Source of the DNA: Cristatella mucedo
Lineage: Eukaryota; Bryozoa; Phylactolaemata; Cristatellidae
Assembly (NCBI GenBank): GCA_009760855.2
Contig: WPIO01000032.1
Span: forward strand, 3,355,001 to 3,419,000
Reading direction: 5' to 3'
DNA: 64,000 nt
The notes beneath the pieces are model-generated. The model was not told the DNA's origin and made no database searches. It was given only the letters and a program-made list of their open reading frames with translations. A program made the position numbers and the translations under genes. Of the stretch, positions 23,125 through 34,835 are shown in pieces; positions within the stretch are counted from its first letter, which is position 1; each line of letters opens with the position of its first letter.

Positions 23125-26100
23125 TAATAATGATAATAATAATAATGCATTTGATAGAGTGCCTTGAGAGAACTTAATCTCATTCTAGGCACTCTAAATT
23201 TGCTGCAATGGACGCACGATCGCATGGTTAGTGATCGCATACTCAATAAACAACAAGAATAACATGGTTAAGGGTGACCTGCACAGGATCAACCCGCAAG
23301 CATGGTTAGTGGCAGCCTGCAAACTGTCAGCACGTATAAACACATAAAGGTCGAATCACAGGGACCTACTAAATGCTTTGATAAATAGATGCGTTTTTAT
23401 TTTTTTTTTAATTTGGACAAGTCAGATTTTGTGATGCCAGTCAGAAGTGAGTTCCAGACTTTAGAATACGAACTAAAGGCTCAGTCTCCAAGGAATTTGC
23501 GGTTCGTCCGAGGTATAGGTAAACGTTTAGATTCCTAAAAGTGGGCGGTACGATGCTTAGCCCGGTAAAGAAGTAGATCCAATAGGTACAATGGAGCCGA
23601 AGAGTCAAGGGACCTAAAAGTGAGTGACGAAACCTTAAAGTCAATGGAATGTTTGACTGGGAGCCAATGCAGGTCGGTGAGAAGTGGTGTGATGTGGTAA
23701 CTTCGCAGCTCACGACAGACGAGCCTAGCTGCAGAGTTTTTTAGCAGCTGTAAGCGCCTGACTGCACCTGCCGGTAGGCCAGCAAGCAAGCAGTGAGTTA
23801 CAGAAGTCAAAACGGGATGTCACAAATGCATGAACAAATTTAGATGTGGTATCCGAGTCTAAACAAGCGCGGATTTCAGCAATGTTATGTAGCTTAAAGT
23901 AAGAAGACTTTACTATGGAGCTGGTGTGTCGGTCTAATGAAATGTCACTTTGCAACATGCCATGTAGATTCCGTGCAAATTCAACAGAAGATATTCTGGA
24001 AGAGCCGATTTTGAGTGTTAACCTTTCCAATTTATAAATCACACATGGTTTGCCCATAACTAGCAAGTTGGTTTTGTCATCAATCAATTTACGAAATTTT
24101 TCTGCCATCCATGTGCGAATGTCATTAATACATGTAGCAAGGGAGTTCAAAGAATTTGACGTGCTGGAGGGCTGGGAAACATCAAAGCAAAGGTACAGCT
24201 AAGTGTCATACGCATAGAAGTTAAAGCCCAGATTGTGCTTGGCAATTGCATCGGCAAGAGTAAGAGTATAAGCCGTGAAAAGAACGGGACCAAGCGCGGA
24301 GCCCCTGAGGTACCTCATACCTACTATACATACATACATATATACATACTCATGTACCTCATATTTCAGAGGTACCTCGGATGATCTTTGTCCATTCAGA
24401 TGTATACTCTGGAGTCTCACACTGAGATGGGACCTGAATCATCGCAGAGCAGTGCCATTGATGCCCAGGCGAGATGAGAGGCGCTCAAGAAGGACTTGGT
24501 GATCGATAGTATCGAAAGCTGCTGAAAGATCGAGAAAAACAAGCAGAGAGACTTTATGTAACTCTGCTTTCCTAAGTAGGTCATTATACATCCGAAACAA
24601 TGCCCTCTCTGTGGAATGATTAGTTCTACTACCAGACTGGAACTTACTAGCAAGGTTTGAGGTTTCAATATGAGTTCAGCTGGTCTGACGCGACTCGTTT
24701 CTGTGTCTTTGATAGGAACGGTAAAATGGAGACTGGGCGGAATTGTTTCAAGTTCTCTTAGTTTGGTGTTGCTTTCTCGAGTAGTGGCCTGACTACAGCG
24801 TTTCTGAAAGGTGCTAGGACATGACGTAAGGCTAATGATATATTTATTATGTTAGCTATGCGTGATAGCAGCAGATCAATGCATCGTAGAAGCAGGGCAG
24901 TGGGAATTGGATCCAGATGACTTTTTGTCTTCTTTGATTGGAATATGAACTTCAGGACGAGGTCACTACTGGCCTTGAATGTAAACATTAAGGTGCCGCA
25001 TGGAATTGAGGGACAGGGTTCCAGGGAGACGCAGCCATCTTAGGGATGGACTCTCTGATCTTGTCTATGTTGTTGACAATGAAGCTAGAGAAGCGATCAG
25101 CGAGATCATCACAGGGATCATTAGGTAAGAAGCTAGCCTGGGTGCAGTTTAGGCGATGGTTGATTTTCGACATCAGCATTTTAGGATTGTGCATCTGTAA
25201 TTCAATAATTTTTTATATAAGCTCGACATGGCCTTTGCTAGGATTGATTCGTGCGATCTAAAGTAGTCCTCGTATGCCTGCCGATGAACAATCAGTTATG
25301 ATTGTTTGTGTGCCTTTCAATCTTGCTCTTAGTAGATCTAACTTGTTCAATGTCTGCGGTAAACCAAAGGTCATCTTGCCGAGGGCGCACAGCGCGCTTA
25401 GTCAAAGGTGCATATTCATCGACCATGTCAGCTAGTTTTGTGTTGTAGCAATCTACCAATGAGGACAGGTCGGAATGGGGATTGAGCAGCAGTGGCGAGG
25501 CAGATATTCTCTCGAGAACAGCATCGATATCAAGGGTCTTGACGTTTCGCGATTCACAGGTAATTTTATATGAGGAGAGGAGGAGGGCACACATCGTAGA
25601 CTAAATGAGATCTGCTTATGGTCAGATAAGTAGAATATGGTAATAATTGGTGATGATAAAGTGCAGCCGTGTGAGAAATTTTGTTCAAGTGACCCTTGAT
25701 GTGAGTGGAGCCATGCGTATGAGCCACAAGAGACAATGAGTCAGTCAGTATTTGGAGCTGAAGGCGTCACATAGTTTGTCAAAATGAATGTGGAAATCAC
25801 CCATAATTGTGTATAGATTGATTTCTTGCACACAGAATCAAAATGAGGTCAGAGAAATCTGAAAAAAGGAGGACTTGGCGCTTGGTGGGTGATAGACTAC
25901 TGCCACCATCGGTAGCTTGCTGTCGGGTAAAATCAAGACAAAATATTCGAAAGACTGCTTCGAGGATACTGCAAACTGTTTGAAATTGAAATTCGAGCAT
26001 GCGATACTGCCAACTCTACCTCCATTTTTGATTGATGCGAGAATGTGAAAGATGGAGACGCCTGTCGGGGCTGCGTCTTTAATTTTCGGAGTTTTATCAA

Positions 26101-26250
26101 TTTTAGCCAAGTTTCAGTCAAGGCGAGCAGATCGAGGCCTTTATCTGAAATAATGTCCCTTATTAATAGGAGTTTATTGAACATTGAGAGTGACTAAGTT
26201 GCAGAGATTTGCAGTCACGCTTGAGGGGAAATGCGCTAAGTAGTTCGTGA
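23125..26250 (-). mobile_element. Nearly full-length L2-clade LINE, inactive
   Basis: Read on the minus strand from about 26250 downwards. The endonuclease start is LLIRDIISDKGLDLLALTET (about 26160) with VAVVYHPPS (about 25880). A linker contains YAPLTKRAVRPRQDDLWFT (about 25390). RT blocks follow: LDPIPTALL (24910), [11 protein letters not shown] and FYAYDT (about 24210-24290). The C-terminal domain has NDIRTWMAEKFRKLI.DKTN and [10 protein letters not shown], then the 3' UTR and the standard tail at 23125-23215 ending in an (ATT)-type repeat. Many stops and frameshifts are present. An (ATAC)-rich insert near 24325-24355 splits the RT. The RT motif is YAYD instead of YADD. Confidence 0.88.
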
Positions 26251-26269
26251 CAATTCTAGGGAGTACCTA

Positions 26270-27970
26270 GCGCATGGGACCTCAGCTCGCAGCTCCCGCC
26301 AAATGAGCGGAGTCTCAGCTCGTGGCCCAGGCCCCCTCGCGTCGGCTCCGGGGAGGTTTTCTGTCTTAGTGCATAATTTACGGATCTTAGCAATGGCAAT
26401 AACATCTAGAAAATCTTTTGAACTGCGATAACGAAGCGATCATAGGTATGCATAATCATAACTATTTTTTGGGTTATTTATGATCGTACATCGTCGTTCA
26501 AATATATTCCTAGATATTATATAATACGATCATGCCTAAGATTGCGCCTGTTCTCTGAGTCACGTGATTGATAACAACCCTCGCCCAGTTTTCGACGACT
26601 ATCCGTGTTTTGACAATGTTTAGCGCAGCGATAAGGCGATTTGCCGTCTGTTGACGCTTATTACCGTGAAGATTGCTTGTACAATATATATGCATTTGAT
26701 GTTAAACGATTCCTTTTCATTCTTTCGTTATTCTGGTGAACTTATGTGCAGTCAACGATTTTGATATTTGCTCGGCCACTTTTGCAAATTTTCCCTAACT
26801 TGATTCCAAAGATTAAAGCAAATGAATGAAATGCAATGATATTTGTTCCCCTGCACGTCATCCAACTTCGTGCCATTACGACCGCGATACGTCTGTTGAA
26901 TCGGAAAATAACCGTAGACGCTAATTGATTAGACTTTCTGCTCCAATTCACAGTAACTCAGTCGTTCAATACGTTTTGAAAGTCTTCCCATGGGTGCATG
27001 CTCATCTATGAGATCTTCCAGGTGCTTCCTATCACAACCCAAATAATGTCTAACTGAATATAGGCAGGCAAAAATTGATTCCCATGACGATGCCAGGGGT
27101 AAACGCACGAGATGAGTCGAGATTACAGTTGCTCGTGCAACGAGACGTTTAGGTTTATTCTTGTTTCTTGTGTACTGCAGATGCAGTAACTAATTGCGTT
27201 TGAGTCTTAATTCGCTTCAGTTACCTCATGAAATGAGCTGAAGTAAGTGAAATTCGTTGCCTGTATTTAGTCTAGCGAATTGCTCAAATCCAGCAAGTTT
27301 TTTTTAAGGCCATCGGCGATCACCAACTTGCCTAAATTTAAGCAGGAGGCAGTGAAACCTTAGCAGTGCAAGTCAGCCAGTTTAATAAAATTGCTATAGA
27401 TTCTCGTGTTATAATCATGATACTTCATAGCATATTCTTAGTTCTTTTAAATTTCATTTAAGAGGTGACTAGTCAGTTTTTGTTCAGCTGTCTACTTTAG
27501 CCGAGGAAAATATATATCGAATAGAATTCTATACATAATATATATAATAGAATTTTATAGAGTAAAAACATGTACTTGTTTTTATTGTATGGGCCTTATT
27601 GATTATCGTGGTGCTATGCTATCATTGTGGTTAGTGCGATTAGTTATCCTGTAGCTGCACATTAGGCGCTCGTTTCGTTGCAAAATTGTTATATTGCCAA
27701 AGCATTCCATTATTAATTTAATTATTACTAGATATCGGATTTATTGATTATGTATTTATAACTATATATTATAAAGCTTGCAGTGCAGTATTTCTCACAT
27801 GCCCATAAGGACTAGAACCAGTATTACGAGCGCTTTGTCTAAGGGAAAGACAATAGTTCCACAGAGGTTACACTGCGCGTGCGGCCATTTTGCGAAACAT
27901 TTTTCTAGCAGATAAATCGTGGATCTTGCTTAGTCGGATTCGGACGTCAGCCTCATCCACTGTCTGCCGT
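26270..27970. other. AT-rich intergenic sequence
   Basis: The first about 100 bp (26270-26360) is GC-rich and may be the LINE 5' end. The rest is AT-rich with only short frames. Confidence 0.4.
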
Positions 27971-28317
27971 TGGTGAATGAAGCGGACGACTCACTACGAC
28001 CAGATAAGTCCGGACATGCATTGCATACTGGTACTGACTTCCGGCCTTACGTACGAAGAGATTGCAAGAACCGTCCCGATTAGCTATATACGGCATTTGA
28101 GCGCTTGGTGTGTCAAAGATAAAATTGAAGCACGTGAATATGAAATAACGTTCGTTCACACCGTGCATCTAGTTTCGCAAAATATGCACACTAGATGGTT
28201 TTTGGCTTTGATCAGTTTCAAGAAAAGTGACAACTTTGCCAGGCTTCAACCTGCGAACTGGGCTAATACTGAGAATCTGGGTAAAATCGCGGAGTCTGTG
28301 AAAAATCGCGAAAGATA

Positions 28318-28392
28318 ACCATAATAATAAAGCATTTGTATAGCGCCCCAAGATAACTTAATCTTCTTCTAGATATTTTATAAAATTCTGTG
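28318..28392 (-). mobile_element. L2 LINE tail fragment
   Basis: ATAATAATAAAGCATTTGTA, TAGCGCCCCAAGATAACTTA and ATCTTCTTCTAGATATTTTA. Confidence 0.75.
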
Positions 28393-28696
28393 CTTATAGA
28401 AATAGTGGTAATTAATTGACACTCTAGACATCGCGAATAGAATGTATGCATGAGTAAATATATACTTAACCCTGCGAAAAATCTTGCTCGAACTTACCAA
28501 AATTTTCATGGCCTTGCCTATCCTAGTGTACTGAACATAGTCCAGTGTAAATTTTCCTGGATCGTAGTGCAGTTGAATACATCAATAATCGAGTGATCAT
28601 TTGCACGGGCACCTACTTTACGTAATTCGCAATTGAAAGATTTGGTTTTGAGTATTCGCGGAAAGAAGGGAGAAATTTATCAAATTGCAAAAAAAG

Positions 28697-28885
28697 ACTA
28701 GCTGATTCAACAGCCTCCTTTTGTAGTAGTAGAAGAGCCTTTACGGCTATCACCACCGCTTGCAGCCGCGATAAAAGATCCCCCACCACGGGATTCGAAA
28801 CCACGACCTCGAACCCGAGGTCGTGGGTTCGAAAGCAACCATCGAAAGCAATCACCTTACCTAGTGAGCCATCGCGGCTGACCAA
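28697..28885 (-). mobile_element. tRNA-derived SINE, family 2, with a perfect palindrome in the head
   Basis: Minus strand: GGCTGTTGAATCAGCTAG end, TATCACCACCGCTTGCAG body complement, GGGATTCGAAACCACGACC B-box region, and CTCACTAGGTAAGGTGATTG-like head. The CCACGACCTCG / CGAGGTCGTGG arms near 28800-28826 are a perfect inverted repeat. Confidence 0.8.
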
Positions 28886-29829
28886 ACTGTAGCAACCTAA
28901 AGTGCAAACAGGTATTTCAGTTAGAAAGGCCACTGATTTAGCTTCCTCTCATGTTTTCAATTAAAATTCAATTGAACTACATACGGATGCTTTATTGCGG
29001 TGATTCTCTGTCACGCAATAGCCATCTTTCCGAGTCTTTGAGTGTACTTCGGATTCCGCGCCGAAATACGCAATATAATTAGGCCTAAAGCGGAAGACTT
29101 GTGCTAAGATTGAATTTTTATTCTGACGCTGGGATCTGTGACGAAAGCTTGCGTCACATAGTTTCTGGTTTGCTAATCATGCATAAACAGCTAACTAGTT
29201 GAGCAGCGCCCTTTGACGAGATTTTTTTCCTTCAACTCTCAGAGCTCTCATAAATTGAACGCCAGATTTTAGCCGTGCCAAATGTTGGCCGAATGCGGGC
29301 CATGGCCGCCTCGAACGGACGCTGAAGGGTCCTGGGTGGCTGGACGCCGCACGACACATCTCTCCGAGAGTCCTACAATCGGCTGCTTCCGACAAGCTTG
29401 AATGTTGGTCTCTCCTCGACTAAATCCGGGTGCATCCTCGGCCAGGTTTATTATGTTCTTCTTGTGCTCCGTATTTCCCCCTTGCGTCCACTCAAAGTAA
29501 TGTTCTATCCGCACTTGAATGAACTCCTAGCTACACGCCAGCAATCATAATCCTATTGGCGCGCACGGCATTTTTTGCGCCACTTGCGTAGCCACGGAAG
29601 CTCGAGGAACGAAACGCTATCGCGCTGATGACTCGAATCCATGCTTGTGAGCGCTATTCCACTATTTTTGTCCCGTCGCGGAATCGTGGCTGCGGTGAGT
29701 GATAGATCGTCCCGAGCGATGGCGATTAGCTAGCTAGCTTCACGATGATTTGTGCTCCCACACGAAAATATCGAGTTCGGCATTCGCAAAAAACGGAAAA
29801 ATCAATTAATTAACAGCATTTCGAGCTCG

Positions 29830-31890
29830 TTCGTTGAGACCTGCGCGCCGGCTGAGTTCAAGTACGGCTGGCCTGCGCATTCAGGCCGTGACCCTCCGTC
29901 CGCCGCGCTATCTCCCCGTCACCTTTGCCCTTCGATGTCCTTATTGACCTTGCGAGGCGGTTGCTTAAATTCTGCGGCATGAGTAAAAAGCTGCGCCGCG
30001 TCTGCAAGCGACGCCTCGCCGGTCGAGCGGACGTCGCCAGCTCGCACGCGACGCTTCCGATCGGGCTGGATTGCCGTATCCGCGAACGAACGGACTGCAG
30101 CCTCGCACCGGGGCGCCGCAGGTAGACTATCGAGCGCCACGCTGCCTCTCTCTCCTCCTCCCCCTGGATTGGTTGGCTGCACCGCCGCACAGGAGAAGCG
30201 TGGCAGGACGACGCTCGCTCGGCCGGAGGCTCGCGATTGCCGCCGCCTCGCGCGGATCCCATCGGACGCTGACTCCGCCGCCGCCGCCACCGCCGCCGCC
30301 GGCGCCGCCGCTGCGGCCGCCTGAGCTGTCGCCGACGCCCGGCAGCGCCGAACAGCCGGACGTGCCGGCAGCCGCCAGAGCCCGCCTCCCGAACGGAGGA
30401 TCGAGGACGTCCGCCGATCGCCAGGCTTCGGCGGCTTATCGAGCCCTCGCAGGCCCCCCGCGGTAGCCTCGCGTCGCCGCCTCGCGCTCTAAAGCGACGC
30501 GCCTAAGCCCCGACACGCAGCCGCCGCCGCCGAACATGAAAGGACCAGACGCGCCGTGCGCCGACGAGTACGACACGACGGTGGACATATGCGGACACCC
30601 GAGCACGGCCAAATTACTGGCGCCCGCCAGGGACGACAACGGCGGTGGCGACAGCGGCCACCGCTGCCCCGCCGCAAGGCCGCCGGCTAGGCGTCGCCTG
30701 AAGAGCGAAAGTGACGCTATATTGCCGCCGTCGACTTTCGTCGAACTAAGCGTTGATCGCGCCGTTGAACCGGACTCGTCACTGGATAAAGCTCTTATCT
30801 ACCCGGACGGCGGATGGGGCTGGTGTTGCGTAGTCGGTAAGAACCGGCAGCCGCTGCGGGCCGGCCCGCGGTCGTGCTGTAAAACGGGCTGGCCGCGAAC
30901 CGAGTGTGCGAGCAGCGAGGAAGCTGCCCTCCCCCTCGACCCGTGCACAGCGCACACTTGTACGCCGAGAGCGCGCACCTTCGCCGACGGCTTCGGCTTT
31001 GCGCCGCCAGCATGCGGCGCGTCGCTTTGCGGACTGTGAAGGCAGCCCGAACGGCTGGCTGAGCAGGCCAAGGGCCTAGGCAGGCCCGGGCCTGGGCGGC
31101 TGCCGCTTAGTCGTAGTGCAGCGCGTGCGCCCGCCCGCCCGCCCGCCCGCCCGCGCGAGGAGAGAGACGACGCCACTAGCTGATTATATGTGCCGCAGTG
31201 CTTACAGTTGGCGCGCCACTACCAACCTTCAAGGCTTCGAGTAGTCTGATATCCAGCTTGCTACCTGCGAGAGGGCTTCGCAGAGCATCGCGGCGACAAA
31301 AGCCGCCGTCCTGCGATAAGCGATCTCCAAGAGCGAGCGAGCTAGAGGGCCGAGCGAGAGCACGCCGGGGCGCCGGCGCGCGCTCTCGCTCGGCCGCCAT
31401 ATCCTAGCGGCTTAGGTCGGCGAGCGCGCGCTACTGTACGTGTGCGCGGGCATACTGGGGGTCAGACGGCGGCTGGGCCGCTCGTCGACGTACGCTCCAC
31501 AATAGTTCAACGCTGACAACGTCGGGCTCGGGCTAAGGGAATGCGGGCGGCGAGATGGCCAGAGCGTCTCCGTGCGCCGATCTGTCTGCGCTAGCTATCT
31601 CGCCGGCGTATCTGGGACCATGCGTTAAAGTGAGCGTGTCGGCCTTTGGCTCCGTAGTCCACAAGTTCACCGCGTGGTTCGCCCGCTGGTCTATCTTCGT
31701 CCAGGCGGGTCGCTCCCTCGTGCCTCCGACTGGACGATCGTTGCCCTCGGCTTGCCGGTGGATTGCTGCGGCGGCGGTTGTATTCGCGGTCGAGGCCTGC
31801 CTAGACTCGGGGGGGGGCTTTCTCTGCTCGCCGTTCCTCCGTAATGCGCCAGCCAACACTTGCAACGCACTCGCTTGCATCGGCTGCTAG
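29830..31890. promoter_or_regulatory. CpG-rich island over the MCT-like first exon
   Basis: The sequence turns sharply GC- and CpG-rich here compared with AT-rich flanks. It spans the presumed promoter and 5' UTR, exon 1 and about 1 kb of intron 1. Included are a CCG-repeat tract around 30270-30320 and a (CCCG)n tract at about 31130-31155 whose complement is G-rich. Several long open frames here (for example 30071-30466 and 31555-31890) are the expected result of high GC and are not called as genes. No TATA box or start site was identified. Confidence 0.6.
30536..30836 (+). CDS. MCT-like exon 1: start, N-terminal tail and DGGWGW motif
   Basis: Encodes residues 1-100 plus the first base of codon 101. 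The N-tail is hydrophilic and low-complexity, with acidic and RRR-rich stretches. It ends in [10 protein letters not shown], the family's entry into TM1. The donor GTAAGA begins at 30837. The exon is embedded in a CpG-rich island. Confidence 0.93.
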
Positions 31891-34784
31891 GACGATGAGC
31901 AGAAAATGTGCCAACGTCATTGTTCTAAGATCACCCAGAGCATTAATTTTGTATGCGACGCAGCCGCCATCTGAGCATAAATGCGTGGACTTAAATGAGC
32001 ATAAATGCGTGGACTATTCTTAGGCCAACTGCGGGGTGCATCCGGTGTCTCACAAACAAAGCTATCGGGCCATGGCGAGGGTTAAAATTCAGAAACAATT
32101 CCAAACACAGCTATCGATTCTGACAGGATCATCAGATTAATCAAACTGCGATATCCCAGCGATGGCTAAATGGGTGGCGGCGGCACTTCTTTATCCGACC
32201 CTTACGCTGGTGCCCTGAGAAGCCGGCCAGGGACCAGACCATGCAGCATAGGCCTTTACGGCGTCTGAAAAATAGTAGTTGATGTCTCTTGGCCGCTGGC
32301 CACATTGCTCTCACTTACTACTCGAGATTACTGTGGATTGTTATAGTGTTCTGATGTGACTTCCCCGAGCACTTCCCTTCCTTGGGAAACGGCGTGATTT
32401 TCGTGGCCTTTTGAGGAAAGCCATTGCAATGCAGTGCCAGTTGTACACAGGAGAGGTGATTGGCTTGCATGACTGGTATCGAATGCGTCCGAGAGATTCA
32501 GCTGCATAAGTTGAGAGACTCTATCCAAGTTTGCATTTCTGGGAGGTCATTATGCACCAGAAACTAGACTGACTCGATGGAGTGATAAGCTTTAAATCTG
32601 ACCGAAGCTTGCTCGCTAGGTTTGATGCTTCTGATGTAAGAGTTTAGCTGGTCTGTCTCCAAAATGGGTGAACTAAACACTGTCCTTTTTAAGGATTCAG
32701 TGGCTAGATCTAAGGAAAATTATACATCTGTTATGTTATTTATGCTAGACAGGAACTAATCTATGCATCTCAACAGAGAAGAACAGTAAGTTTAGAGTGG
32801 TTAGATTGCCTAAGGAGTTGCTACCAGATGATCTAAATCAACATTTTTGAACTTACATCTATCATTTCACCATGATGTTTTTATAAAAGCTGGACTTGAC
32901 TTAAAGCTAGGATAGATTGATATACCTACAATAGCCCTCTTATGCCAGACGATGAAAATTTAGTCTCGATCTTGTGTATGCCTTCTCAAACGTAGAAAGC
33001 TTAGGAGTTCTACCTTCTGCAGTAAACCACAGGCCATCTGGGCGAAGGCCAACCAGGCATTTAGTCAGTGAAGAAAATTCACCCATATCAAAGGATTTTC
33101 TCGAGTTGTAGGATTATATTGGTTAGCACAGGTCAGGCGGTGGATTGAGCAGAAGGGAAAACAAGATAATTTTGCACGGACATCATCAATGTGAGCCGTG
33201 ATGGCACACTAGTTAAGGCGGTTGCTTTCATGACCTCGGTCTCGAGGTCGTGGATTCGATTCCTGTGGGCGATCCTTTATCGCCACTGCAAGAGGTGGTG
33301 ATAGCCATAAAGGCTCTTCTGTCGCTATACAAAAAGAGGCTGTTGAATCAGGTAGGATTTATTTATTTTATTTATCAATGTCTTTTGTATTAAGGATTAC
33401 GATTCGCAGATGGTTTTTGATACCAAAGAGGACACAAGCTGCTGAGTGAATTAGATCGGCAGGTGATCAGATTGCAGAATGATCCCAATGATTGCTGTTG
33501 ACAACATCTAATCGCTGGAGAGTACATGGCCGATTGTATAGCATGTGTTGTGAGCGGAGCCGTGCACACGAGCCAAAAGAAATTGAATCAGCCAGTTTAG
33601 GAGTTTGCAAACAGACGGTTTGGTCATGGGCATGATTGATAAATTCATCAGTACACGGAAGGAACAATTTCTGGGGAGGGTATCAAAATAAGTTACCAAA
33701 ATCTTAAGTAAAGGAGTACTCGGTACTTGAAGAACTGTAGATTATTGTCGCCATTTGTAGCTGCTGGAGACGTGCGCATGCCTTGAAATTGAGGGAGGAA
33801 GGAGCTACGTGGGCTACTCCTCCGCCAGTTTTAACTGGATGAGGAAGAAAGAGAAGATTGCTGTCGTGACTTTGGTTATAGTCCACTAGTTATATGATTT
33901 GTAAGCTCTGCAGTGAGTCAGTCTGGCTTAAGCGTCACCAGGCCGGCTGTAACTCCTGTGGCCACTCTTAAAATATGCCTGAGCCGTGCAATAAACCCAT
34001 TCATAAAACTCGGCAGGTTTCTTCACGATCCCTGAGACCAGTTTGCAGTGGCCTACCTGGATGGAGCAAGTTCGCGCTAGGAAGCTTGAAACGACGCAGA
34101 AAGTCGTGCAGCTGCCGCCCTTACTCTCTTGCTTCATCAGACCTTCGCTCTGGAGAGACCCGATACATGAGGCCTCACAGAAGCAGCGGCATTCAGGGGG
34201 GGGGATTATTCGAACGACAATAGGGAAGCGATAATAGGCATTCACGATCACGCTGAATGGTACATGTACTATGAGCCGGCGAAGCGGTAAATCGAGACGG
34301 CGGGGTACTTGGAGCAAAGGCCGACCGGATGGGCCGGTGTGGGAGCTCATCCTGACTGGTTGACAGCGAAACCAGTAAGCATTTAGATGTTGATGAGCGC
34401 GTAATTTCTTGCTCTCTAAGGTTGAAAAAACAGACATGCTTAAAGCAAGTATTAGCTGAATCCGTTTCCGTGTTTGACGCTCGAAAAAGCTCTTACAGAA
34501 AACTCGGCAGCGGTCAGAAAAAGCTAGCCGCGCTCTGTTTCCCCAGCACTCCAATATACTCTCTCTCTCTCTCACTTTCTCTCACTCACTCTCTCTCTCT
34601 CACTTTCTCTCACTCACTCTCTCTCTCTCACTCTCTCTCACTCTCTCTCACTCTCTCTCTCACTCTTTCACTCTCTCTCTCTCTCACTCTATCACTCGTT
34701 CTCTCTCACTCTCTCTCTCTCTCTCTCTCACTCTCTCTCACTCTCTCTTTCACTCTCTCACTCTCTCTCACACTCTCTCTTTCA

Positions 34785-34835
<51 letters not shown>

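Larger units (their letters stand above)
27970..29830. other. Intergenic sequence upstream of the CpG island
   Basis: A plus-strand frame at 27977-28318 (113 codons) includes LTYEEIARTVPIS, faintly helix-turn-helix-like. No transposase motif supports it. Confidence 0.3.

Noticed and set aside
27977-28318. 113-codon frame as a transposase
   Set aside because: Only a faint helix-turn-helix-like stretch, no catalytic motif or neighbouring remnants.
30071-30466. 131-codon frame just upstream of the transporter start
   Set aside because: Pro/Arg-rich frame expected in CpG-rich DNA, with overlapping frames on both strands; more likely 5' UTR or promoter.
31555-31890. 111-codon frame in transporter intron 1
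   Set aside because: Open on both strands in GC-rich sequence, no family motif, no need for an exon here because exons 1 and 2 join in phase.
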